From assembly GCF_004804335.1 (NCBI RefSeq), contig NZ_SRXY01000001.1, forward strand, positions 930,001 to 994,000: DNA of 64,000 nt, written 5' to 3'. Position numbers and translations under genes: made by a program. The first letter of the stretch is position 1. The number at the start of each line of letters is the position of its first letter. The notes below the pieces were generated by a model. It did not search any database. It was not told the DNA's origin and saw nothing but the letters and a program-made list of their open reading frames with translations. This DNA comes from Pacificoceanicola onchidii (GTDB taxonomy: Bacteria; Pseudomonadota; Alphaproteobacteria; Rhodobacterales; Rhodobacteraceae). Of the stretch, positions 57,126 through 64,000 are shown piece after piece.

Positions 57126-57444
57126 CCGGCCCCGCACAGAACATCTCGTACAGAAGACCAATCACACGCGAGGTGTTTTCATCGGCGAGGGAATAGTAGA
57201 TCGTTTTGCCGTCGCGCCGTGTCACCGCGAGGCCCTCTTCGCGCAGACGGGCCAGCATCTGGCTGACGGCGGCCTGGCGAATGCCCAGAAGCTCTTCAAG
57301 CTCACCCACGGATTTTTCACCCGAGCCAAGATGGCACAGGATCATCAGGCGACCCTCATGCGCCAGAGTTTTGAGAAACGCGGCGGCATCGGCGGCGTTC
57401 GAGGCCATTTCGCTGGGTGGTGCGGGCGGGTTCTGGACGTTCAC
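57109..57444 (-). CDS. ArsR-family repressor, SqrR/BigR-like (persulfide-sensor pattern)
   Basis: Winged-helix dimeric repressor of 111 residues. The helix-turn-helix LLGIRQAAVSQMLARLREEG and the wing TRRDGKTIYYSL fit the BigR/SqrR/NolR branch. Cys37 (MILCHL) and Cys103 (EMFCAG) are 66 residues apart, the same spacing as the sulfide-sensing pair of SqrR. A third cysteine lies at the C terminus. GTG at 57444 is taken as the start; ATG at 57408 is possible. No sulfide gene is adjacent. Confidence 0.85.
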   Translation of the reverse strand: MNVQNPPAPPSEMASNAADAAAFLKTLAHEGRLMILCHLGSGEKSVGELEELLGIRQAAVSQMLARLREEGLAVTRRDGKTIYYSLADENTSRVIGLLYEMFCAGPDGDCA

Positions 57445-57504
57445 GGCTTACATCTCGAATTGGCGTTTGAGGCAGTATACCAGCGCGATTCTCAAAAGGC
57501 GAGA

Positions 57505-58737
57505 TCAGGGATCGCTGGCCGGGGCACCGCCCTGGAAATCGTTGCCTTCGGCGTAATTGCAGGGCGCATCCTGCATTTCGAGATGCAGGCCCGAGCCGGT
57601 GTAGGGATGCGCGCGGGCCAGCGCTTCGTCCACGTCGATGCCAAGGCCGGGGGCCTGCGGCGCGGGAACAAAACCTTCTTCCACACGAATGCTGCCTTTG
57701 ATCAGGTCATCATGGAAATCGGTTTCAATGGTTTCGGCGATCAACAGATTGGGAATCGCCGTGGCCAGCTGGATATTGGCGGCCCACTCGATGGGGCCCG
57801 CGTACAGATGCGGAGCCATTTCGGCGTTGAAGCTTTCGGCGAGGGCCGCAAGTTTGCGGCACTCCCAGATGCCCCCGGCCCGTCCCAAGGCGGGCTGAAG
57901 GATCTTCGTCCCGCCGGACCGCAGGACCGTGGCAAACTCCGAACGGGTGGTCATCCGCTCCCCGGTGGCGACGGGAATGCGCACGGCACGGGCAACCTCG
58001 GCAAACTCCAGCAGGTTGTCTGGCGGGATCGGCTCTTCGAACCAGAGCGGGTTGTACGGCTCAAGCGCCTGTCCAAGCCGGATTGCGCCATGGGTGTTGA
58101 ACTGGCCATGAGTGCCGAAGAGCAGGTCCGCCTTGTCGCCCACCGCTTCGCGGATGGCTTTGCAGAAAGCCACGGATTGCGTGATGTCAGACATGGCGGG
58201 CTGATGGCCCCCGCGCATGGTATAAGGGCCGGCGGGATCGAATTTGACGGCCGTGTAGCCCCGCGCAACGCAATCGGCGGCGGCCTCTGCCGCCTGGTCC
58301 GGGCTTGTCCAGAAATCCGTCAGATTGTGCTTTGGCAGCGGGTAAAGGTAGGTGTAGGCGCGGATACGCTCGTTCATCATGCCGCCAATGAGCGCCCAGA
58401 CTGGCCGGTCGCGCTGCTTGCCGAGAATATCCCAGCAGGCGATCTCCAACCCGGAAAAAGCGCCCATGACGGTGAGGTCCGGGCGCTGTGTGAACCCGGA
58501 GGAATAGGTGCGGCGGAAGAGGCGCTCGATGTTCTCGGGGTTTTCGCCTTCGAAATACCTTTGGAACACGTCCCTGATCACCGCCTGCATGGCGTCCGGC
58601 CCGACGGAAGCGGCATAACACTCGCCCCAGCCAGTGATGCCGCAAGCCGTCGTGAGTTTGACGAGGATCCAATACCGCCCGCCCCAGCCCGGATGCGGCG
58701 GGGCGGTGACGATGATGTCGAGGTCTTGCAGCTTCAT
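57505..58737 (-). CDS. Enolase-superfamily sugar-acid dehydratase-like enzyme
   Basis: Mandelate racemase/muconate-lactonising-type protein of 410 residues. The capping domain is at the N terminus; the barrel carries GYTAVKFDPAGPYTMRGGHQ, LLFGTHGQFNTHGA, WFEEPIPPDN and TGERMTTRSEF, which resemble acid-sugar dehydratases such as galactonate-type enzymes. The actual sugar acid is unknown. The start is the ATG at 58737 (MKLQDLDIIV). Same strand as the ArsR and amidase genes. Confidence 0.83.
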   Translation of the reverse strand: MKLQDLDIIVTAPPHPGWGGRYWILVKLTTACGITGWGECYAASVGPDAMQAVIRDVFQRYFEGENPENIERLFRRTYSSGFTQRPDLTVMGAFSGLEIACWDILGKQRDRPVWALIGGMMNERIRAYTYLYPLPKHNLTDFWTSPDQAAEAAADCVARGYTAVKFDPAGPYTMRGGHQPAMSDITQSVAFCKAIREAVGDKADLLFGTHGQFNTHGAIRLGQALEPYNPLWFEEPIPPDNLLEFAEVARAVRIPVATGERMTTRSEFATVLRSGGTKILQPALGRAGGIWECRKLAALAESFNAEMAPHLYAGPIEWAANIQLATAIPNLLIAETIETDFHDDLIKGSIRVEEGFVPAPQAPGLGIDVDEALARAHPYTGSGLHLEMQDAPCNYAEGNDFQGGAPASDP

Positions 58738-58772
58738 GTCAGGGCCTTTCGCAAACGGTTGGGGGCGAGTTT

Positions 58773-58828
58773 GGGGCGCTGCCCCGCCGCCTGCGGCGAC
58801 TCCCCGGGATATTTTGAGCACAAAGAAA
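58773..58828 (+). repeat. Composite intergenic repeat, copy 4
   Basis: GGGGC-GCT-GCCCC, a GC-rich 15-base spacer with a small palindrome (CCGCCTGCGG), ACTCCCCGGGATATTTTG and AGCACAAAGAAA. It lies between the enolase-family start and the pcaB stop. The first A/T-rich hairpin of copies 2 and 3 is missing. Confidence 0.68.
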
Positions 58829-58923
58829 CAGCCGGTAAGCCGCCCCCTGCGAAGTTTGAAAGGAGGGTGCGCCGGGGTTTTGTGCGTTGCAAGCCGGAAT
58901 GCGACCGGGGATGTCGCGAAGGG

Positions 58924-60246
58924 TCAGCCGCGCGCGGCGGCTGCGAAGGCGCGGGCCTCTTCGGGGGCGGTTCCGGTCTGGCTTTTGGTCTCGAAAAGGG
59001 CCTTTGAGAGGGCCGGATAAGCGGCCAAAGCGATCTCTTCGAGCGGCGTGCCGGTTTCGCGAGCCTTTGCGCAGAGCGTCTTGGTCGCGGCCTGTGCTTC
59101 GGGCCTCGGCATGTGTTCGGCGAGGGCAAAGGACAGCGCCTCGGCGAGGATCAACCCCCCGGTGCCGTCCAGGGCATTATGCATGGCCTGCGCATTGGGC
59201 CGAATGGATTGAGCCAGCCCGGCGGCGTGTGTCAGCGCCGCCGTGGCTGTCAGAACCAATTGTGGCAGCGTCAGCCATTCGGTGAACCACGCGGCGCCAT
59301 CGCGTTGCTGACCATGCACCGCAGCACCTTGCAGCGTGGCCTGCAGACCTTGCGCATGGGCCGCGAGAGCCTTGAGCACGGAGGGCGCGACGGGGTTCTG
59401 TTTCTGCGGCATGGTGGAAGAGGCGCCGGTGCCGCCGAGGATGACTTCCCCGATGCCGGATTGCGTGGCGAGGATCAGGTCCTGTCCCATCTTGCCACAG
59501 GCGAGCGCGGCGCGGCTCATCCAACCTGCGATGCGCAGGATCGGGGTGCGGTCCGTGTGCCAGCTTCTTTGCGGATCGCCGAGGCCGAGTTTTTCGGCAA
59601 GTTCCTTACGAATAGCCGCCGGATCCGGGCCCAGAACGGAGGCTGTTCCGGCTGCGCCGGACAGGCTGACGAGCAGGCAGGTTTCGCGCAGGTCCGCCAA
59701 TTCGGCCCTGAGCGTCACAAGCGGCCAGCCCCATTGCGCCACCTGCGCGCCGAAGGTGGTCGGCGTGGCGTGTTGGCCATAAGTGCGGGCGGCCATGGGG
59801 GTGTGTGCGTGGTCTTCGGCAAGGGACGCGAGGCCAGAGAGGATCGCGCCCAAGTGTTGTTCCGCGTGGCCCAGCGCCTGCCGCAGTCGGAGCATCAGGG
59901 CCGTGTCCTGGATATCCTGCGATGTGGCGCCCCAGTGCAGGTATTGCGCGTGCTCCGGCGCTTGCATCAGCTCGCGGAACGCCGCAACGACGGCAGGGGT
60001 GCTGACGCCGTTTTCGCCGGTGGCCTTGGCCAGACCACCCGGATCGATCTGCAATTCGAGGCTGGCGCGATGGATGGCGGCGGCTGAAATCTCGGGGATG
60101 ACGCCATGGGCGCCCTGCACCTTCGCCAGCGTCCCTTCGACCAGCATCATGGCCCGCACCTCGGCGCTGTCGGAGAACAGGCGCGCGGTCTCTCCGGTGG
60201 GGAAAAGCGGGCTGAGATGGGCGCTGTCGAAGGGGGATGCGGGCAT
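58924..60246 (-). CDS. pcaB: 3-Carboxy-cis,cis-muconate cycloisomerase
   Basis: Fumarase/aspartase-superfamily lyase of 440 residues acting in the protocatechuate branch of the beta-ketoadipate pathway. The family loop GTGASSTMPQKQNPVAPSVL and YLHWGATSQDIQDTALMLRL are present. With pcaD nearby the assignment is firm; pcaC, pcaH and pcaG are not in the window. It overlaps nothing and follows the small hydrolase gene on the minus strand after 27 bases. Confidence 0.92.
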   Translation of the reverse strand: MPASPFDSAHLSPLFPTGETARLFSDSAEVRAMMLVEGTLAKVQGAHGVIPEISAAAIHRASLELQIDPGGLAKATGENGVSTPAVVAAFRELMQAPEHAQYLHWGATSQDIQDTALMLRLRQALGHAEQHLGAILSGLASLAEDHAHTPMAARTYGQHATPTTFGAQVAQWGWPLVTLRAELADLRETCLLVSLSGAAGTASVLGPDPAAIRKELAEKLGLGDPQRSWHTDRTPILRIAGWMSRAALACGKMGQDLILATQSGIGEVILGGTGASSTMPQKQNPVAPSVLKALAAHAQGLQATLQGAAVHGQQRDGAAWFTEWLTLPQLVLTATAALTHAAGLAQSIRPNAQAMHNALDGTGGLILAEALSFALAEHMPRPEAQAATKTLCAKARETGTPLEEIALAAYPALSKALFETKSQTGTAPEEARAFAAAARG

Positions 60247-60273
60247 GGCTGTGCTCCTGTGGTTCGCCTTCGT

Positions 60274-60984
60274 TTAGGCGCTGCGGGCGATGCTGTCGAG
60301 CACTTGGGCAAGGGCCTTGGGCGCGGCAAAGAACGGCGAGTGCGAGTTAGGCAGGCTGTGCCGGTCCTGCGCCGGGAGTTTGGCCGCCATCAGCTCCTGC
60401 AGCCCCGGCGGAATGGCGCGATCGTCCCGGCAGGTGATGTAGCTGCGCGGCAGGGTGACTTCGGCATGGTTCGGCAAGGGCGTTTGCATCGGGGCGATGG
60501 GTTGTGGGCAAAGCGCTCCGAGCGCGAAGGACACGGTTTCGGGCGGGCAATCGTGGTAGAAAAGATCGGGGGCCATGCTCTTGTCGAAGGTCATTGTCAC
60601 GCCATCCGCGCCGCGCCGGAACGCCGGGACCAGAGGCTGCTCGTCCACCAGCTTGCGCATCTCGCTCAGGCTGAGATCCGGCCATGGTGTATAGGCGCAC
60701 AGATAAACCAATCGCGCGATGTTGCGCGGGTCGATCTGCGCCGCGCGGGAGATCGGGAAACCGCCCATCGAGTGACCAACGAGAATCGTGTCCAGCTTCA
60801 GCGCGGCGACGATGGCTTCGGCGTAGGTTTCGAGGGTGACCTTTGAGGCAGGGGTTTGGTCCGCACCATGAGATGGCAGGTCGATGGCCCGTGCCTCGTG
60901 GCCCAGCGTCTCAAGCGCCGGAATCACATCACGCCAAGCCCATGCCCCATGGCACGCCCCGTGGATCAGCAGGAACCGGGCCAA
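60274..60984 (-). CDS. Alpha/beta hydrolase in the pca cluster
   Basis: A 236-residue hydrolase. The oxyanion motif LLIHGACHGAWAWRDV, the nucleophile Ser72 in VGHSMGGFPIS and the histidine in SHSPFFAAP resemble the plant hydroxynitrile-lyase/salicylate-esterase branch. It lies between pcaD and pcaB with short gaps. Perhaps it frees an aromatic acid for the pathway, but that is only inferred from position. Confidence 0.83.
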   Translation of the reverse strand: MARFLLIHGACHGAWAWRDVIPALETLGHEARAIDLPSHGADQTPASKVTLETYAEAIVAALKLDTILVGHSMGGFPISRAAQIDPRNIARLVYLCAYTPWPDLSLSEMRKLVDEQPLVPAFRRGADGVTMTFDKSMAPDLFYHDCPPETVSFALGALCPQPIAPMQTPLPNHAEVTLPRSYITCRDDRAIPPGLQELMAAKLPAQDRHSLPNSHSPFFAAPKALAQVLDSIARSA

Positions 60985-60988
60985 ACGC

Positions 60989-61783
60989 TCAGACCGCGCC
61001 CTGCGCCTTCAGGAAATCGGTCAGGATCGCCGCATACTCCTCCGGTTTTTCGACGCAGGGCAGATGGCCCGCGCCCTTGATCAGCTTCATGTCGGAACCC
61101 GGGATGAGTGCCAGTGTCTCGCGCACGAGATCCGGCGGGGTGGAGCCATCTTCGCTGCCCGCAATGCCAAGCGCAGGCAGGCGCAGGCCAGACGTTGGTG
61201 TGATGAAATCCGTTCCGGCAATCGCCGCACCGCAGCCCATCCAGCCTTCTGCCGGGCTGCGCAGGAACATGTTGCGCCAGGCGTGAAAGTCTTCGGTGGC
61301 GTGGAAGGGTTTGGCGAACCAGCGTTCCATGGTTGGGTCCACCACGGCGGCAAGACCGCCCTTGGCAACCGCGTCGATGCGGTCCTGCCACATGTCGCGG
61401 GTGCCGATCTTGGCCCCGGTGTTGGACAGGACAATGGCGCGGACCAAATCAAGCCGTTTGATCGCAAGCCCCTGGGCAATCATGCCGCCGATGGAGAGCC
61501 CGACGAAGATGGCGTCCTTGAATCCGAGGTGATCCATGAGCTTGGCCGTATCGCTGACGAGGTTTCCCATGGAATACGGGCCGGGCGGGCAATCGGAGAG
61601 GCCATGACCTCGCTTGTCAAATCGCAGGATGCGCAGGCCCTTGGGCAGCAGCGGCAGGATCGGGTCCCAAAGGCGGAAGTCGGTGCCAAGCGAGTTCGCA
61701 AAGACAACCGGCGTGCCGTCTTCCGGTCCGTCGATGCGGTAATGCAGGCGAAGCCCGCCGATATCGGCCATGTGCATGGGCAT
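60989..61783 (-). CDS. pcaD: 3-Oxoadipate enol-lactonase
   Basis: Alpha/beta hydrolase of 264 residues hydrolysing beta-ketoadipate enol-lactone. The nucleophile is Ser97 in FVGLSIGGMIAQGLA, an exact PcaD-type context, with RFDKRGHGLSDCPPGPYSM and the late GAGHLPCVEKPEEYA. Four bases separate it from the next hydrolase gene. First gene of the pcaD-hydrolase-pcaB unit. Confidence 0.92.
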   Translation of the reverse strand: MPMHMADIGGLRLHYRIDGPEDGTPVVFANSLGTDFRLWDPILPLLPKGLRILRFDKRGHGLSDCPPGPYSMGNLVSDTAKLMDHLGFKDAIFVGLSIGGMIAQGLAIKRLDLVRAIVLSNTGAKIGTRDMWQDRIDAVAKGGLAAVVDPTMERWFAKPFHATEDFHAWRNMFLRSPAEGWMGCGAAIAGTDFITPTSGLRLPALGIAGSEDGSTPPDLVRETLALIPGSDMKLIKGAGHLPCVEKPEEYAAILTDFLKAQGAV

Positions 61784-61857
61784 AGAGATGTCCTCCGGCA
61801 GTTTTGGCTGACCGTAGCTATTGTGCTGCGCAGCTGAAAGGGGTGTCCAAGAAAAAG

Positions 61858-61880
61858 GGCGGGGTATAACCCCGCCCTAC
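61858..61880 (-). repeat. REP-like palindrome, copy 5 (GTAG foot)
   Basis: On the minus strand: GTAG, GGCGGGGT-TAT-ACCCCGCC. The closing pair of the loop has changed from C-G to T-A on both arms, so the hairpin is kept. It lies between the FKBP stop and the pcaD start. Confidence 0.72.
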
Positions 61881-61906
61881 GGATTGGTGTGAAGGCCTGT
61901 GGCCGG

Positions 61907-62335
61907 TCACACGATCTCGACCAGCTCAAAATCGAAGGTCAGGTCCTTGCCCGCCAGCGGGTGATTGGCGTCCAGCGTCACTTGCTCTTCGGTCATCTCG
62001 GTCACGGTCACCGGCATGACCTGCCCGGTGGGTGTCTGGACCTGCAGTTGCAGGCCGACCTCAAGCGGGATGTCTGCAGGAATGTCGGCGCGCGGCACGG
62101 TTTGCATGGCCTGCGGGTTCGGCTGGCCGTAGGCCTCGTCTGCCGGGATGTCGACTTTTTTCTTCTCGCCGGCGGTCATGCCGGGAATGGCCTTGTCGAG
62201 GCCGGGGATGATCTGTCCGGAACCAACCTGAAATTCCAGAGGATCGCGCCCTTGCGAGCTATCAAAGACGCTGCCGTCCGCGAGCGTGCCTGTGTAGTGA
62301 ATGCGAACGGTATCGCCGGATTTAACCTGCGTCAT
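61907..62335 (-). CDS. FKBP-type peptidyl-prolyl isomerase (SlyD-like)
   Basis: Cytoplasmic prolyl isomerase of 142 residues with a SlyD-type arrangement: VRIHYTGTLADGSVFDSSQG, DPLEFQVGSGQIIPGLDKAI, then the IF chaperone insertion (PADEAYGQPNPQAMQTVPRADIP) and HPLAGKDLTFDFELVEI. The histidine-rich metal tail of E. coli SlyD is absent. The start is the ATG at 62335; the longer open frame is antisense to dnaE2. Confidence 0.93.
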   Translation of the reverse strand: MTQVKSGDTVRIHYTGTLADGSVFDSSQGRDPLEFQVGSGQIIPGLDKAIPGMTAGEKKKVDIPADEAYGQPNPQAMQTVPRADIPADIPLEVGLQLQVQTPTGQVMPVTVTEMTEEQVTLDANHPLAGKDLTFDFELVEIV

Positions 62336-62500
62336 GGGGGCTCCAATGCGTGTGGGGAAGATTCGTGGAAAAGAGGCCGGGGCGCCGGGTGCTCTTGATT
62401 GGCGCGCAGGGTATGCGCTGGGGGGCGGATTTGCAAACAGACGGGGTTTGGCCCGGTTTTGGGTCTTTTTGCCAGGATGGAGGCGGAAGGACTCGCCATG

Positions 62501-62522
62501 GAACAAAAAGAGAACATATAAA
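62501..62522 (+). promoter_or_regulatory. LexA (SOS) box and -10 of dnaE2
   Basis: GAACAAAAAGAGAAC (62501-62515), the same 15 bases as in front of imuA and a GAAC-N7-GAAC match to the alphaproteobacterial SOS box. A -10-like TATAAA follows at 62517-62522, only five bases before the dnaE2 ATG. No good -35 is seen. Confidence 0.87.
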
Positions 62523-62527
62523 GGTGC

Positions 62528-64000
62528 ATGGTTGCGGAGCTGTGCATCACGTCGAACTTCACCTTTCTCACCGGGGCGTCTCATCCCGAGGAGTACATGG
62601 AACGTGCCGCGCTGCTGGGCCTTGAGGCGATTGCCATAGCCGATGTGAACTCCGTGGCCGGGATCGTGCGCGCGCACAGCCAGGCCAAGGAAATCCGCCA
62701 CCAGATCTCGGAGCGCCACAGGTTCGAGGCGAAGGATGGCGCAATTGGCCCGCCCCTGCCCGAGGGGCATCCGGGGGAGCCCCCGCAGATCTGCATCGAC
62801 CGGGTACCCCGGCTGATCCCGGCGGCGCGGCTGGTGTTTCGTGATGAGGTGGAGATTACCTGTCTGGCCGCCACGCGGGAGGGCTGGCGCGGGCTCTGCC
62901 GCCTGGTTTCCAAAGGGCGGCTGAGGGCCGAGAAAGGCGCCTGCGACCTCGGCCTTGAGGACTTGCCCCCGGACATGCCGGGGCTGCGGTTGATCCTGCA
63001 CCCGCCGTCACAGGCACAAGGGCAGACGCCCGGCGCGGGCGGATGGGCTGCAAAGGCGGACCAGCTGTCGCGCCGCTTTGCCGGGCAGATGGCACTGGCG
63101 CTGGCCCCGGCCTACCGCGGTGAGGGCAAAGCCTATCTGGACGAGCTGGCCGCTTTGGCAAACCGCCTTGGCCTGCCGACGGTGGCAACCGCAACCCCGG
63201 TGATGCACCACGGCGCGCGGCGGCGCATGGCGGATGTTCTGACGGCCATTCGCAGCGGTTGCCGGGTCAGCCAGCTTGGCCGGTCTGCCTTGGCCAATGC
63301 CGAACAAAGACTGCGCTCGGAGGGTGAGATGCGCGCCCTGCTGGGGCCACATGCAGATGCCGTGGATCGGGCCAGTGCGCTGGCGGAGGCCTGCACCTTC
63401 GACATTGCCGAGCTGCGCTATGAATACCCGTCCGAGATCACCAATAAGGAAACCGCCACGGAACGGCTTTCGCGGCTGGCGCATGAGGGCCTCGGCTGGC
63501 GCTACCCGCAGGGTGCGCCGGACAAGGTGCGCGCCATGCTGGAGCATGAGCTGACCCTCATCGCCAAGCTGAAATACGAACCCTATTTCCTCACCGTCCG
63601 CGACATCGTCGCCTTTGCCCGCTCGCGCGATATCCTCTGTCAGGGGCGCGGCTCTGCGGCCAATTCGGTGGTCTGCTATGCGCTCGGCGTGACCTCCGTC
63701 AGCCCCGAGGTCGGCACCATGGTGTTTGAGCGCTTCGTCAGCGAGGCGCGGGATGAACCGCCGGACATTGACGTGGATTTCGAGCATGAGCGGCGCGAGG
63801 AGGTGATCCAGCACATCTATGAGCGCTATGGCCGCCATCGCGCGGGGCTTTGCGCCACGGTGATCCATTACCGGGGCAAGCGGGCGATCCGCGAAGTGGG
63901 CCGTGCCATGGGGCTCAGTCAGGACACCATCGGCGCGCTGTCCTCACAGCTTTGGGGGTTCTTTTCGAATGAAGCGGTAGAGGATCACCGCCTGCGCGAG
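62528..64000 (+). CDS. dnaE2: Error-prone DNA polymerase DnaE2, N-terminal part (cut by window edge)
   Basis: Translesion polymerase of the C family, working with ImuA and ImuB in SOS mutagenesis. The frame is open over 491 codons to the last base. The PHP domain begins at once (SNFTFLTGASHPEEYMERAA, DVNSVAGIVRAH). The polymerase catalytic region is at the end: LCQGRGSAANSVVCYALG, then EPPDIDVDFEHERREEVIQH with the metal-binding aspartates. The ATG at 62528 is the only sensible start, since a TAA lies in frame just upstream; the ribosome site is poor. A LexA box precedes it. Confidence 0.93.
   Translation, partial: MVAELCITSNFTFLTGASHPEEYMERAALLGLEAIAIADVNSVAGIVRAHSQAKEIRHQISERHRFEAKDGAIGPPLPEGHPGEPPQICIDRVPRLIPAARLVFRDEVEITCLAATREGWRGLCRLVSKGRLRAEKGACDLGLEDLPPDMPGLRLILHPPSQAQGQTPGAGGWAAKADQLSRRFAGQMALALAPAYRGEGKAYLDELAALANRLGLPTVATATPVMHHGARRRMADVLTAIRSGCRVSQLGRSALANAEQRLRSEGEMRALLGPHADAVDRASALAEACTFDIAELRYEYPSEITNKETATERLSRLAHEGLGWRYPQGAPDKVRAMLEHELTLIAKLKYEPYFLTVRDIVAFARSRDILCQGRGSAANSVVCYALGVTSVSPEVGTMVFERFVSEARDEPPDIDVDFEHERREEVIQHIYERYGRHRAGLCATVIHYRGKRAIREVGRAMGLSQDTIGALSSQLWGFFSNEAVEDHRLRE

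Overview
The window is a GC-rich, densely coded stretch of an alphaproteobacterial chromosome, most likely a marine Rhodobacteraceae (Roseobacter-group) genome. Clues are the short alphaproteobacterial-type prolyl-tRNA synthetase, a DUF3726 protein, a TRAP solute-binding protein, the mutY/DUF721/dsbA neighbourhood, two LexA boxes of the alphaproteobacterial GTTC-N7-GTTC type, a Mur/Fur-like operator over a manganese-type ABC operon, and many four-base ATGA gene overlaps. I recognised no tRNA, rRNA, CRISPR array, prophage or classical insertion sequence. It reads as core chromosome with a few accessory touches.

Layout. 1-3.2 kb (minus): a DUF3726 fragment, a 546-residue protein of unknown function, and the lipid-transport pair mlaA/mlaC. 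3.4-9.3 kb (plus): a type I secretion ABC/HlyD pair, then a tightly coupled run of RidA, glycerophosphodiesterase, FemAB-like acyltransferase and pterin dehydratase. 9.3-14.9 kb: peroxiredoxin, a ferredoxin-reductase-like flavoprotein, rsmD, a TRAP binding protein without its permease, a Tat-exported metallo-hydrolase and methionine aminopeptidase. 15-18.4 kb: a phosphatase and a saccharopine-pathway operon. 18.4-23.3 kb: CaiB-type CoA transferase, dsbA, DUF721, mutY, proS. 23.4-38.7 kb: SDR, UbiH-type hydroxylase, amidase, aminotransferase, ftsK, lolA, LysR, DUF4399, a dienoyl-CoA-reductase-like flavoenzyme, EamA transporter, desaturase. 38.8-49 kb: XRE regulator, MFS carrier, a REP-type (RAYT) transposase-like gene, imuA-like gene, aldo/keto reductase, metG, LysR, globin-coupled chemoreceptor, truB. 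49-55.7 kb: hydrolase, haloacid dehalogenase, sitABCD-type metal importer, rsfS, rlmH. 55.7-64 kb: amidase, SqrR/BigR-like repressor, enolase-superfamily enzyme, pcaB, hydrolase, pcaD, FKBP isomerase, and the start of dnaE2, cut by the window edge.

The most interesting signals lie between genes. (i) Five copies of a short palindrome with a GTAG foot, the hallmark of REP elements, are scattered over 52 kb. One lies inside the RAYT gene and another forms the 3' end of the imuA-like gene; the RAYT has lost the first histidine of its HUH motif. (ii) A second, composite two-hairpin repeat occurs four times, with a compensatory base change in one stem. (iii) imuA and dnaE2, normally one SOS mutagenesis cassette with imuB, lie 20 kb apart here, each under an identical 15-base LexA box, and imuB is not in the window. 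(iv) A Fur/Mur-type operator fits exactly between the -35 and -10 of the metal-importer promoter, with a second copy 30 bases upstream.
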